DNA of 64,000 bases from Deferribacteres bacterium (GTDB taxonomy: Bacteria > Zhuqueibacterota > Zhuqueibacteria > Zhuqueibacterales > Geothermadaptataceae), in contig JACKDF010000006.1 of NCBI GenBank assembly GCA_020633655.1, positions 1 through 64,000 on the forward strand, read 5' to 3'. Positions 17,168 through 26,309 of this stretch are shown piece after piece. How positions within the stretch are numbered: the first letter of the stretch is position 1; every line of letters begins with the position of its first letter. The notes under the pieces were generated by a model, which did no database searches, was not told where the DNA came from, and worked only from the letters and a program-made list of their open reading frames with translations. Made by a program: the position numbers and the translations under genes.

Positions 17168-17539
17168 TTATAATACGATAATCGTTCCGGTGGCGTGCGA
17201 ATCAATATCGTGATAAATATAGGATCCCTTTTGTCCTATCGTAATCGTCTGCGAGCTGTTTTTTGTCAAATTTCGAGTGGCGAAAACGGCAGTTGGATTA
17301 CTCGGCGTGCCGCTTTGAATCGCGTGGGTTTCGCTGTCTTTGTTCGTAAAGATCACCGATTCGCCCAGGGATATCGTCAAAGTTGCAGGCTCAAATCCGC
17401 TGTCATTAATCCAGATTTCGTTATCAGCGCGTTCTTCCACGGGAGCGAGTGGATTTTTATCACCACAGCTAAAAAACAAGGTGAAAAGCAGGAAGAAACC
17501 TGTGATACGAATGAATCTAAACAGTCCTGTAGATTTCAT
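17168..17539 (-). CDS. Cupredoxin-fold lipoprotein, probably without a type-1 copper site
   Basis: 123 residues. The signal ends in a lipobox (LFFSC). The mature domain aligns with plastocyanin/amicyanin-like proteins: FEPATLTISLGESVIFTNKDSETHAI, then a C-terminal GSYIYHDIDSHATGTIIVL. In copper-binding members the last strand reads like YxYHCxxHxxMxGTI. Here Asp stands at the Cys position, and Cys and Met are absent from the whole mature domain. One or two histidines remain. The fold call is good; electron transfer through a blue copper centre is unlikely. AGGAG lies about 7 bases before ATG 17539. Confidence 0.8.
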   Translation of the reverse strand: MKSTGLFRFIRITGFFLLFTLFFSCGDKNPLAPVEERADNEIWINDSGFEPATLTISLGESVIFTNKDSETHAIQSGTPSNPTAVFATRNLTKNSSQTITIGQKGSYIYHDIDSHATGTIIVL

Positions 17540-17566
17540 GATAAACTCCTGTAAACAAAATGGTAT

Positions 17567-19528
17567 TTATGACGATGAACCAAATTCTTCATCGAGCTGG
17601 AGCAGCGTTTCTTCGATTTTTGAAGAAAGGTCTTCCCAGCGTAGATAATCATCCTCTAATTTCTGTGTGATTTTTTTCAGCTGAATGGATTTTTCGGTTA
17701 ATAAGCTTGAATCCGCAATGATTCGAGGATCGCAAACCGCGGCCGTTAATTCGTCTTTTGCATTTTCACCGAGCCCGATTTCATTTTCTAATTCCTGTAA
17801 TGATTTTTGCAGAGGGCCGATACGTTTTTGCTTTTCGTTTAAAAATTGGGCCCTTTTTTTGCGATCATCTTTTTTATTCGATTGCGACGACCGGGTATTT
17901 TTTGCAATGGATTCGAGAACGGCATGTGCCTTGTTTTGTTCGTCCTTCTTCCAGCAATAATATTCATAGTCCCCCGCAAAAATTTTGAGATGTCCTTTTT
18001 CCACTTCCACAATCGATTTGGCAATTCCATTCAGAAATTCTCTGTCGTGCGTAATGAAAATAATCGTCCCTTGATACGCTACCAATGCATCCTGCAAAAT
18101 TCTGCGAGAATCGATGTCGAGATGATTGGTTGGTTCATCGAGAATGAGAAAATTCGCTGGATTGGCCAGCATTTTTGCCAGTGCGACCCGCGCTTTTTCG
18201 CCGCCGCTCAGAATGGAGACTTTCTTAAAAACGTCCTCATTCGAAAACAGAAACATTCCCGCCAGCGTACGGACTTGTTGTTCGCTCAGAAATTCAGCAG
18301 CAGTGCTCAATTCTTCAAGTATGCTGTTTTGTGGATTGAGAATATCCAATTGGTGTTGCGCATAATAATACGGCACAACATTATGCCCGAATTTTACGTT
18401 GCCTGCTTGAATTTCTGTTTTTTCCGCGAGTATTTTCAATAAAGTCGATTTACCAGCACCATTGTGCCCGACGAGCCCAATTTTATCTTCTCGGGTAATG
18501 GTGAAATCAAGGGCATCGTAAACTGTCAACTCGCCATATTGTTTTTTTACACCGGAGAGTTCAGCAATGATTTTACCCGACGGCAGTGGTTGAGGTAAAG
18601 TGAAACGCATGCTTTTATTACTGGACTCAAGCTCGATTTTGTCAATTTTCTCCAGCATTTTAACACGACTCTGTACCTGCTTGGCTTTTGAGGCTTTGTA
18701 ACGAAATCGTTCGATGAACTGTTCGGTTTTTTCAATTTTTTTCTGTTGGTTTTTGAACTGTGCTTCCTGTTGTGCTCTGCGCAGTTCTTTTTCCTTGAGA
18801 TAAAAATCATAATTTCCAGAATAGGAAATGAGTTTTTTGCCGTCGATTTCGACTATTTGTGTGACGGTACGGTTGAGAAAATAATGGTCGTGGGAAATGA
18901 GTATTGTCGTTCCGTTATAATTCTTGATAAAATTTTCCAACCAGATAACCGACATCAAATCAAGGTGGTTTGTCGGCTCATCCATGAGCAATAAATCCGG
19001 TTGTTGCAGAAGCAGGCGTGCCAGGGCAATGCGCATCATCCAACCGCCTGAAAAATTTTTCATAGGTCGCTTAAAATCCTTCGGATCAAAGCCAACACCG
19101 GTCAAAATCGCCTTTGCCCTGCTTTCCAGAGAATATCCCTCGCACTGCTCGAATTTTTCCCGCAACTTACCATACTGATTAAGCAGATTTTTGTCCTCAC
19201 TGTGCTCTGAAATTCGCTCTTCCAGATGGATTATATCACTTTCGAGTTTCGCAATTTCCGGATAACCATGCATCGCTTCTTCGAGCAGGCTTTTGTTGGC
19301 GTCTAAGGTGACATCCTGCTTTAGGTAGCCGATTTTCATTGCTGCAGGAATATTAATCATTCCAGAATCATAATCTTCCTCGCCGCACATAACTCGCAAC
19401 AGCGTAGTTTTGCCGGAACCATTTGGACCAATTAATCCTATGCACTCCTTTGGTTTAATTTCAAGAGTGGCTTCCTGGAGCAGTTCTTTAGGGCCGAATC
19501 TTTTTGAAAGCTTTGATATTTGGATCAT
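17567..19528 (-). CDS. ABC-F family ATPase (ribosome-associated, Uup/YdiF-like)
   Basis: 653 residues, two ABC cassettes and no membrane segments. Cassette 1: Walker A GPNGSGKTT, signature FSGGWMMRIALARLL, Walker B LLLMDEPTNHLD. A charged linker with coiled-coil residues (about 235-290) matches the P-site-tRNA interaction motif region. Cassette 2: GHNGAGKST, LSGGEKARVALAKML, FLILDEPTNHLD. A C-terminal coiled coil (KKRAQFLNEKQKRIGPLQKS onwards) resembles the Uup/YdiF extension. ABC-F proteins act on translating ribosomes or confer ribosome protection; which subtype cannot be settled here. Start codon ATG 19528 has only a weak ribosome site. Confidence 0.92.
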   Translation of the reverse strand: MIQISKLSKRFGPKELLQEATLEIKPKECIGLIGPNGSGKTTLLRVMCGEEDYDSGMINIPAAMKIGYLKQDVTLDANKSLLEEAMHGYPEIAKLESDIIHLEERISEHSEDKNLLNQYGKLREKFEQCEGYSLESRAKAILTGVGFDPKDFKRPMKNFSGGWMMRIALARLLLQQPDLLLMDEPTNHLDLMSVIWLENFIKNYNGTTILISHDHYFLNRTVTQIVEIDGKKLISYSGNYDFYLKEKELRRAQQEAQFKNQQKKIEKTEQFIERFRYKASKAKQVQSRVKMLEKIDKIELESSNKSMRFTLPQPLPSGKIIAELSGVKKQYGELTVYDALDFTITREDKIGLVGHNGAGKSTLLKILAEKTEIQAGNVKFGHNVVPYYYAQHQLDILNPQNSILEELSTAAEFLSEQQVRTLAGMFLFSNEDVFKKVSILSGGEKARVALAKMLANPANFLILDEPTNHLDIDSRRILQDALVAYQGTIIFITHDREFLNGIAKSIVEVEKGHLKIFAGDYEYYCWKKDEQNKAHAVLESIAKNTRSSQSNKKDDRKKRAQFLNEKQKRIGPLQKSLQELENEIGLGENAKDELTAAVCDPRIIADSSLLTEKSIQLKKITQKLEDDYLRWEDLSSKIEETLLQLDEEFGSSS

Positions 19529-19552
19529 TCTAAATCGAACCGATTAGTTGAC

Positions 19553-19643
19553 TTAACCCGCTTTATTCGTTTATACAAGGATTGGCCAGGGCAACTCCCT
19601 GTCTATCATTCCCTTTGAGCATTGCAAAAATAAAGCACGTTAA
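19553..19643. repeat. Interspersed palindromic repeat, copy D (inverted orientation)
   Basis: Core GGCCAGGG-CAACT-CCCTGTCT at 19584-19603. Outer arms TTAACCCGCTTTATT (left, from 19553) and AATAAAGCACGTTAA (right, to 19643) pair with two mismatches. The right spacer contains CTTTGAGCATTGCA, the exact reverse complement of the 14-base TGCAATGCTCAAAG in copy B, proving common origin and opposite orientation. Confidence 0.8.
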
Positions 19644-19722
19644 AGGATATTCTTGAGAAGATGAGAAAATAAGGCAATAAAAAATAAAATTCAAGATTTC
19701 CAAAGAGTTGGTTTAAAATGTG

Positions 19723-19780
19723 GCCCGATTTATTCATGTGTTGCCTGGACTTCGTGCCGGGCAGGGGATATCCCCTGTCT
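19723..19780. repeat. Interspersed palindromic repeat, copy E
   Basis: Core at 19759-19780 is the GGGGATATCCCC palindrome with GGGCA on the left and TGTCT on the right, one arm carrying a substitution. The left outer segment CCCGATTTATTC (19723-19734) resembles the arm CCCGCTTTATTC of copy D. It sits only about 80 bases from copy D. Confidence 0.7.
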
Positions 19781-19900
19781 AATCTCCTTAAAAAGGCCAG
19801 ATTTCTTTCATTCCAAGAAAAACTTGCATATTGACGTAGGTATCTTTAATTTGCGCCCTCTATAAATTCGTGATAATATACCAAGTTAGTAAAATACTGA

Positions 19901-20680
19901 ATGAGCCATCCTGTCCTATTTTTTTCTGATGTCCACATCGGTGCTCCCGGGCTTTCTGACGATCGGGAAAGAGAACAAAAAGTTATAAAATTTCTCGAAT
20001 ACTATGCCAGCAACAATGCTGAAATTTATATAGTTGGTGATCTTTTCGAATTCTGGTTCGAATATAAAGAGGTTATTCCAAATAAAAATATATCCTTGCT
20101 TGCCTGTTTGCACCGGCTTGCATCTGATGGAACTGCCATTCATTACATGCGTGGAAACCATGATCTATGGATAAATTTTTTTTTCAGTGATGAGCTTGGA
20201 TTGCACGTTCATAAAAACGCGACTTCGGTTGCTATAGGCGACAAAAGATTTTATGTGACTCATGGTGATGGTTTAGCGGAACAAGATTCCGGATACCGGT
20301 TTTTAAAAAGAATATTTACCAATAAAGTAAATGTAAAACTCTACCGCTGGTTGCATCCGGACATTGGCATACGCATCGCCAAAAAATTCAGTCAGGTGAG
20401 CCGTGACCAGGGCGCCCCTGATTATGCCTGGGAATCGCAATATCGCGATAAAGCTCTAGTGAAACTTGCCGAAGGTTACGATGGCTTTATCATGGGCCAT
20501 ACACATTGGCCGATGCATGAAATAATCGCACACAAGCATTATATCAATTTGGGCGATTGGATAACTCACTTCAGTTATTGTGAAGTTGTGGATGATGTCG
20601 TCAGTTTGAAACACTGGCCTACAAAAGAAATCTACCGGCAACCAGTTGTACGCAGCGAATTTGATCACCTGTTAAAATAA
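19901..20680 (+). CDS. lpxH: UDP-2,3-diacylglucosamine diphosphatase-like metallophosphoesterase
   Basis: Calcineurin-fold phosphoesterase of the LpxH family, which converts UDP-2,3-diacylglucosamine to lipid X in lipid A synthesis at the inner membrane. 259 residues. The metal and phosphoesterase motifs are complete: DVHIGAP (about 10-16), VGDLFEFWFEY (47-57), MRGNHDLW (85-92), VTHGDGL (about 120-126) and GHTHWP (about 197-202). FEFWFEY next to the GD motif is typical of LpxH rather than general phosphoesterases. It is 48 bases upstream of the PBP1A gene and probably co-transcribed. Weak ribosome site at ATG 19901. Confidence 0.85.
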   Translation: MSHPVLFFSDVHIGAPGLSDDREREQKVIKFLEYYASNNAEIYIVGDLFEFWFEYKEVIPNKNISLLACLHRLASDGTAIHYMRGNHDLWINFFFSDELGLHVHKNATSVAIGDKRFYVTHGDGLAEQDSGYRFLKRIFTNKVNVKLYRWLHPDIGIRIAKKFSQVSRDQGAPDYAWESQYRDKALVKLAEGYDGFIMGHTHWPMHEIIAHKHYINLGDWITHFSYCEVVDDVVSLKHWPTKEIYRQPVVRSEFDHLLK

Positions 20681-20728
20681 TCTGTGATATTCTTAACTCA
20701 TTTATTTTCAATTTAAGGCACTTTATTC

Positions 20729-22864
20729 ATGTCGAAAAATACATTGATTTGGATTGTGGTAATTTTGATTGTTTGCACGCTCGGAGTTGCTGGTTTCATG
20801 TTTCTTGTTTCCGGCCTGCCTTCGCTTTCAACTCTGGAAGATTACAAACCAAGTTTAGCCTCCAAAGTTTATTCGCGCAATCTTGAACTCATCCATGAAT
20901 TTTATTATCAGGAAAGGCGAACCTACACACCCATTGAAGAAATGCCACCTTATTTGTGGCAAGCCGTTGTTTCCATTGAAGACAGACGTTTTTTTGAGCA
21001 TTGGGGACTGGATCCGATCCGCAATATAAAAGCGATTGTCGTCAATATCATAGCGCTTGGCATTGAGGAAGGCGCGAGTACTTTGACTCAGCAACTGGCC
21101 CGGCAGCTTTACATGGAGCAAAGTCTGCAAAAAACTTTTACCCGAAAGTTGCGTGAACAGATAACAGCGGTAGAAATCGAACGCACATACACCAAAAGAG
21201 AAATTCTGGATATTTATCTTAATTATATGAATTTCGGCCATGGTTCCTACGGGGTACATGCTGCTGCAAAATTCTATTTTGATAAAGACGCTCGTAAATT
21301 GAACATACAGGAATGTGCATTGCTCGCAGGCTTGTTGCAACGTCCCGCAAGTTTAAGTCCGTATGTTAATCCCGAGCGTGCTCTGCGCAGGAGAAATCTT
21401 GTTCTTGCGGCGATGCATAAAATGGAATTTATAAATGACGAAGAGTACGAAGCCGCTCGCGAAAGTGATCTCGGAATTTTACCTGAAAAACCAACGAAGT
21501 CTTCGGGCATTGCACCCTATTTTGTAGAATACATTCGGCAGGAATTGGGGAAACGCTATGGCATGGATCTCTACAAAGCCGGTTTGAAAATCTACACAAC
21601 TCTGGATACACGCGCACAATTTTTTGCCGAAAAATACAGCCAAAAGCAAATAGATGTAATGCAGCGAAAAAGCGATCGCAGACTGCAAAAGGATCTGAAA
21701 GAACTTGAAAAACTAATCCCGCAATCCGTTCAGGAAGAACTTGGAAAATCCCTCGCACAAATTGCCCGCGATACTGTTCTCGTCGATTCACTGTTAACCG
21801 AACGCCTGCCTATACAGATGGCACTCATTTCCATCGAACCGAAAACCGGGCACATACTGGCAATGATTGGTGGCCGTGATTTTGAGAAATATAAATTTAA
21901 TCGGGCAACACAAGCAGAGCGGCAACCAGGTTCGGCTTTTAAGCCATTCCTCTATACCGCCGTGATTGACAACGATTATTCACCGACTTTGGAATTGTTA
22001 AACCAACCTGTCGTGGTCTTTCTCGAAAACGGCCAGCGCTGGAGCCCGCATAATTATGGCGAAACGATGGGTGGATTAACCTCCATTCGTGAAGGTTTGA
22101 TGAACAGTCTGAATCTGATTTCAGTTCGTCTCATTCAGGAAATTACAAATCCTCTCGTCGTGCTGGATTACGCTAAAAAAATGGGGATTACGACAAAAAT
22201 CCCCGCTGTTGATGCCATCGCGCTTGGCGCGGGTTCGGTTATTCCCATTGAAATTACCTCTGCATACAGTGCCTTTGCAAACCAGGGTGTACGAATGGAA
22301 CCGATCGCTGTCATTCGGGTTGAAGACCAATTTGGTAACATTTTGGAAGAGAATATCCCGCAGGGAAAAGAGGTTTTACGGAAATCCACTGCATACATTA
22401 TGACGGATATGTTGCGCAGCGTAGTCACAGGGGGGACGGGCGCCCGTAGCCGGTGGTTATATAAATTCTACCGACCTGCTGCCGGAAAAACCGGCACAAC
22501 CAACGATTATACCGATGCATGGTTCGTTGGATTCACACCACAGATTGCAACCGGTGTCTGGTTTGGTTTTGATAATCCCGCCCAACAGTTAGGCGAAGGA
22601 CAAACGGGTACAAACGTCGCATTGCCTGTCTGGGGCCCATACATGAAAGCAGCACATGATACGCTGGGGCTGCCTGAAGAAGATTTTATCATGCCGGATG
22701 ATGTGGTCCGTGTAAAGATCTGTAAAGAATCCAAAGAATTGGCTTCACCGGAATGCCCCGATCCGGTTGACGAAATCTTTAGAAAAGAATTTGCACCACA
22801 AAAAATTTGCGAAACCCATAGCGGTACGCAAAATCGTTCAAACCGGAGAAGAAGAATCCGTTAA
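20729..22864 (+). CDS. Penicillin-binding protein 1A, bifunctional transglycosylase/transpeptidase
   Basis: Class A PBP that polymerises and cross-links peptidoglycan. 711 residues. N-terminal inner-membrane anchor (IVVILIVCTLGVAGFMFLVSGL). Transglycosylase (GT51) motifs: SIEDRRFFEHWGLDP with the catalytic Glu, then EGASTLTQQLARQL, and YLNYMNFGHGSYGV. Transpeptidase motifs: SxxK in QPGSAFKPF (about 401), SLN in MNSLNLIS, and KTGTTNDYTDAWFVG (about 587). A charged helical insert of about 60 residues (QRKSDRRLQKDLKELEKL) separates the domains. The basic C-terminal tail RSNRRRRIR is unremarkable. Start has TAAGG upstream. Confidence 0.95.
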   Translation: MSKNTLIWIVVILIVCTLGVAGFMFLVSGLPSLSTLEDYKPSLASKVYSRNLELIHEFYYQERRTYTPIEEMPPYLWQAVVSIEDRRFFEHWGLDPIRNIKAIVVNIIALGIEEGASTLTQQLARQLYMEQSLQKTFTRKLREQITAVEIERTYTKREILDIYLNYMNFGHGSYGVHAAAKFYFDKDARKLNIQECALLAGLLQRPASLSPYVNPERALRRRNLVLAAMHKMEFINDEEYEAARESDLGILPEKPTKSSGIAPYFVEYIRQELGKRYGMDLYKAGLKIYTTLDTRAQFFAEKYSQKQIDVMQRKSDRRLQKDLKELEKLIPQSVQEELGKSLAQIARDTVLVDSLLTERLPIQMALISIEPKTGHILAMIGGRDFEKYKFNRATQAERQPGSAFKPFLYTAVIDNDYSPTLELLNQPVVVFLENGQRWSPHNYGETMGGLTSIREGLMNSLNLISVRLIQEITNPLVVLDYAKKMGITTKIPAVDAIALGAGSVIPIEITSAYSAFANQGVRMEPIAVIRVEDQFGNILEENIPQGKEVLRKSTAYIMTDMLRSVVTGGTGARSRWLYKFYRPAAGKTGTTNDYTDAWFVGFTPQIATGVWFGFDNPAQQLGEGQTGTNVALPVWGPYMKAAHDTLGLPEEDFIMPDDVVRVKICKESKELASPECPDPVDEIFRKEFAPQKICETHSGTQNRSNRRRRIR

Positions 22865-23384
22865 TAGAGAACATTTTGTTTCATGGTGAAATTTTGCTGA
22901 ATTCGTTTCGGGATTTTATATAAAGAATCATTACAAAAATCTGTCAAAAGTTCTTTGTAATAAACAACTTCAGTAACACAAATGAATTCATGAATTTACT
23001 TGCTGAAGTAGTGAAAATAGATTAGATTGTTCAAACCGGAAAATGCAATAGAATACAATGCTTTTTCTACCCTGGATTTTTCATACAAGAGGATTGGGAG
23101 TTGTGTTAAAACACATTAATTTTGAACCAGACATCAATTCATAGAACGAAGGCGCCCTCACTGAGCGTAAAGCACGTTCCACTCGGCGGGACGCCTTCGT
23201 TCTATTTATGTTTTGACACAACCCCCATTGTTTACTTTGGGCATTGCATGAATATAGTAAGACGGTTTGAATGGGTCATTACATTTCGACTCGCCGGGAA
23301 AATGGAGTAAACTTTATCTAGACGAAGTAAGCAAGGATTCCCTTGAACTTGGATGTTTAAAACATCTGCAGGAGAACAAAAACA
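22865..23384. other. 520-base gene-free interval with a MITE-like element
   Basis: Between the PBP1A gene and the ROK regulator. The MITE-like element at 23096-23226 is the only recognisable content. The remaining AT-rich sequence must include the promoter of the ROK gene. Confidence 0.6.
23096..23226. mobile_element. MITE-like element with 17-bp terminal inverted repeats
   Basis: Left terminus GGGAGTTGTGTTAAAAC (23096-23112) and right terminus GTTTTGACACAACCCCC (23210-23226) are inverted repeats with two mismatches in 17. ATT occurs immediately outside both ends and may be a 3-bp target duplication. Inside, a second perfect 14-base inverted repeat ATAGAACGAAGGCG / CGCCTTCGTTCTAT (23141-23154, 23192-23205) brackets a short loop. 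Only 131 bp with no coding capacity, so it would need a transposase from elsewhere. Confidence 0.7.
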
Positions 23385-24581
23385 GTGCGAACCTTAACCG
23401 GTATTAATGAAATTCGGGTAATCCGTGCCTTATGCGAGGAAGGAGCGCTTTCCCGGGCTGCCCTTGCAAACATGCTCAACCTATCCCGTGCTGCACTGAC
23501 GATCATCACACAGAAATTAGCTGAAAAAGATTTAATTGTTGAAGTTGGCAAGGGAACTTCAACGGATCGCGGCGGACGGCGTGAAGTTTTGCTTTCGGTT
23601 AACCAGAGAGCAGGCATCATCCTCTCCATAGAACTTGAAGTGGAATATGCGCAATACGCTGTTCTTGATTTTAATGCTGCGTTTATCGAGCGAAAACGTA
23701 TCATTTATTCTACTGAAACTCCCATCAAAGAAATCCTCGATATCATCATCACCGACCTGCACGATATAATTAAAAAAGAAGGTATTCTCCATCAATACAT
23801 CCTCGGTATCGGTATTTGCCTGCCTGGAATTATAGACTATAACAAAGGTGCCTTGCGTGAATCCTACACACTTGGCCCATGGCAGGATTTTCGAATCCTG
23901 GAATATGTCGAACGGAAGCTTAATATCCCTACTTTTATCGAAAATGATGTGAAGGCATTGACGCTTGGTGAATTTCAATTTGGCGCAGGGAAGAATGTTA
24001 CGGACCTCATCTGCTTATGGATTGGAGAGGGGATCGGTGCCGGTATTATCATTAACAAGCAACTCGTTCGTGGTTCTTCCTCAAGTGCCGGTGAGATCGG
24101 TTATAATGAGGACAAACTGCTGCTGCTCGGCGAAGATTCACTTCTCGTTGATGATATAAATAAAAGCTGGGGGCAAATCCTGACATTGAATAATTTGCGT
24201 TCAGCTGTGAAAAGAGGCATCGCTCAGGGATGGCAGACTTCGTTAAAAATGGATGCAGAAATCCATGATATTATTGAGGCCGCGGAGAACGAGGATCCGT
24301 TAGCACTGCATCTGCTTAAAATTTTTGGTAAAATATTAGGCTCCGTCTGTTCTCATTTGATTTACACCATAAATCCACCGCTTGTCATTTTAAGTGGTTC
24401 CTTATTTGAAGACACATCCATAGTAGTTGATGAAATTCGAGAACATGTGGCCAGGGGCGTTTTGCGGACACCCATTGAAAGTGTGGCCATCAAAACAGCA
24501 AAATTGGGCGAGGAAGCAATGCTCCTGGGGGCTGCAGCCCTGGTTTTGGACGATCTCTTTCAATTCCCTGTTTATCATTAA
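23385..24581 (+). CDS. ROK-family transcriptional regulator (NagC/XylR-like)
   Basis: 398 residues. An N-terminal winged helix-turn-helix (about 5-55: EIRVIRALCEEGALSRAALANMLNLSRAALT...) is followed by the ROK sugar-kinase-like fold: GIGICLPGIID, FIENDVKALTLGEFQFG and WIGEGIGAGIIINKQLVRG with AGEIGY. The ROK zinc motif CxCGxxGCxE is absent, with no cysteines after AGEIGY, so it should be a regulator without kinase activity. GTG start at 23385 has AGGAGA about 9 bases upstream. No sugar catabolic operon adjoins, so its ligand and targets are unknown. Confidence 0.9.
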   Translation: MRTLTGINEIRVIRALCEEGALSRAALANMLNLSRAALTIITQKLAEKDLIVEVGKGTSTDRGGRREVLLSVNQRAGIILSIELEVEYAQYAVLDFNAAFIERKRIIYSTETPIKEILDIIITDLHDIIKKEGILHQYILGIGICLPGIIDYNKGALRESYTLGPWQDFRILEYVERKLNIPTFIENDVKALTLGEFQFGAGKNVTDLICLWIGEGIGAGIIINKQLVRGSSSSAGEIGYNEDKLLLLGEDSLLVDDINKSWGQILTLNNLRSAVKRGIAQGWQTSLKMDAEIHDIIEAAENEDPLALHLLKIFGKILGSVCSHLIYTINPPLVILSGSLFEDTSIVVDEIREHVARGVLRTPIESVAIKTAKLGEEAMLLGAAALVLDDLFQFPVYH

Positions 24582-24632
24582 AATGAATACTACATTTTCC
24601 CTAAAATTGAAACTGACGACTGAGTGAAGGAA

Positions 24633-25169
24633 ATGAAATCGCATAAAAATGCCGTGGTTATTATCCCCCCGGAAGAAGTCTGGGAACCTATCCAGAAAAT
24701 CAGAAAAGAACACGATCGTACATACTGGCGATGGATGCCGCACATCACCCTGCTCTATCCCTTTCGGCCATCGGAAACACATACCGTTCTTAAAAGACAT
24801 TTTGAAGAACAGTTGTTTTCGTTTCCAGCCTTTAAGCTGAAATTAAAAAAAATCAGCTATTTCATGAGCCGGAACTCCTCATTCACGATTTGGTTGCAGC
24901 CGGACCCGGCACGACAGATCAGCCAGTTACAAGCCGAATTGCAGCAAATCGTCCCCGATTGCGATGAAGTCCATAAATTTGCAGGTGGATTCCATCCGCA
25001 TCTGACGATTGCCTCTGGTCGGGGCACGGACCAGTTTAAACAGCTGTTACGTGAAATTACCAAACAGTGGCGTCCAGTAACATTTCAAGTTTCCTCCGTT
25101 TACCTGGTTTCCCGCGATACTCTCCCCGAAAAACCATTTACTATCACCGAAACTGTAAATTTCAGTTGA
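24633..25169 (+). CDS. 2'-5' RNA ligase-like (2H phosphoesterase) protein
   Basis: About 178 residues. The two HxT/S-type motifs of the 2H phosphoesterase fold are present, HITLLYPF (His37) and HPHLTIASG (second His at about 123), with the FxL-type strands between them. Such proteins act on 2',3'-cyclic phosphates or 2'-5' bonds of RNA, or on small nucleotide substrates. Start is uncertain: ATG 24633 fits the domain but GAAGG is very close; GTG 24624 is the alternative. It begins about 50 bases after the ROK gene and may share its transcript. Confidence 0.85.
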   Translation: MKSHKNAVVIIPPEEVWEPIQKIRKEHDRTYWRWMPHITLLYPFRPSETHTVLKRHFEEQLFSFPAFKLKLKKISYFMSRNSSFTIWLQPDPARQISQLQAELQQIVPDCDEVHKFAGGFHPHLTIASGRGTDQFKQLLREITKQWRPVTFQVSSVYLVSRDTLPEKPFTITETVNFS

Positions 25170-25196
25170 ACGAATATCAAACAGTGAAAATTATCT

Positions 25197-26306
25197 ATGA
25201 AATTCGATCTTTCGAAAATATCCCAGCCGACCCTCCTGCTTGACAAAGAGCGAGTAATCAACAATATTGCCCGGATGAGGGAAAAAGCTCAACAGGGGAA
25301 TGTCCTCTTCCGTCCGCATTTTAAAACCCATCAATCCGCTGAAATAGGGGAATGGTTTCGGCAAAATGGCACGAATAAAATCACCGTTTCGTCCCTGCGA
25401 ATGGCAGAATATTTTGCGAAAAATGGGTGGCAGGATATTACCCTTGCTTTTCCCGTAAATATCCGGGCAATCGATAAAATAAATGAAATAGCGAAACGAA
25501 TTCGATTGAATCTGTTGGTTGAAAACGTCGAAGGCGTGGAATTTCTGGGACACAATTTACAGACACCGGTTTCAATTTATATAAAAGTTGATACCGGTTT
25601 AAATAGAACTGGTGTGTGGTGGCAAAATACCGAGTTGGTGGAGGCCATTGTTTCTATTTGTCAAAAGAGCAAAATGCTTGAATTTGCAGGTTTGTTAACG
25701 CATTCGGGGCATAGCTACAGGATACAAGCGAACATTAACGAAATCTATTCACAAACAGCACAGCGGCTAAATGAACTTAAATCTGCCATAAAAAAGAAAT
25801 TTAATGTACCTTGTCTGCTCTCTATTGGTGACACACCTTGCTGCAGAACCCTGGAATCCTTTGAAGGTATTGATGAGATTCGGCCAGGTAATTTTGTCTT
25901 TTTTGATGTCATGCAACACCAGTTGAATGTATGTGCGGAAGAAGAAATTGCAATTGCTCTGGCTTGCCCGGTCGTTGCTAAACATGAGAACAGGCAACAA
26001 ATAGTTGTGCACGGAGGCGCAGTACACTTGTCAGAATCTTCAATGCCCTACAAAAATGGATCTGAGCACTTCGGTTTTATCGTGAATCTTTCCGAAAATG
26101 ATGGTTGGGGCAAAAGCATGGCCGATTCCTACGTCCGCGCGATCTCCCAGGAGCATGGCATTATTCAGGCAGGCGAATCACTGTTCACGCAAACAAAGGT
26201 TGGCGATTTAATCGGCATACTCCCGGTTCATTCCTGTTTAGCGGCTAATTTGATGTGTGAATACCTGAGCAGCGATGGGCAGTATATAAAGATGTTGGGT
26301 GGATAA
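25197..26306 (+). CDS. D-serine dehydratase / D-threonine aldolase-like PLP enzyme (alanine racemase fold)
   Basis: 369 residues. Fold type III PLP enzyme. The N-terminal barrel has RPHFKTHQSAEIGEW, in which Lys43 corresponds to the PLP lysine in the family's RPHxKTHK motif. The C-terminal beta-domain ends with PVHSCLAANLM, whose His345 and Cys347 match the zinc ligands of DSD1-type D-serine dehydratases. Likely reaction is D-serine (or D-threonine/3-hydroxyaspartate) breakdown in the cytosol. A D-amino-acid enzyme fits a genome segment rich in wall-recycling genes. The SET-domain gene follows after 3 bases, so they share an operon. No clear ribosome site at ATG 25197. Confidence 0.85.
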   Translation: MKFDLSKISQPTLLLDKERVINNIARMREKAQQGNVLFRPHFKTHQSAEIGEWFRQNGTNKITVSSLRMAEYFAKNGWQDITLAFPVNIRAIDKINEIAKRIRLNLLVENVEGVEFLGHNLQTPVSIYIKVDTGLNRTGVWWQNTELVEAIVSICQKSKMLEFAGLLTHSGHSYRIQANINEIYSQTAQRLNELKSAIKKKFNVPCLLSIGDTPCCRTLESFEGIDEIRPGNFVFFDVMQHQLNVCAEEEIAIALACPVVAKHENRQQIVVHGGAVHLSESSMPYKNGSEHFGFIVNLSENDGWGKSMADSYVRAISQEHGIIQAGESLFTQTKVGDLIGILPVHSCLAANLMCEYLSSDGQYIKMLGG

Positions 26307-26309
26307 AGA

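Larger units (their letters stand above)
19529..19900. other. 372-base divergent spacer carrying two palindromic repeat copies
   Basis: Separates the ABC-F gene (minus) from the lpxH-like gene (plus). Repeat copies D and E occupy about 40 percent of it. Promoters for both genes must lie here, but I cannot place them convincingly. Confidence 0.55.

Noticed and set aside
17567..19528. ABC-F gene as an antibiotic resistance determinant
   Set aside because: The two-cassette architecture with long C-terminal coiled coil fits housekeeping Uup/YdiF-like proteins; nothing specific to resistance ABC-Fs is visible.
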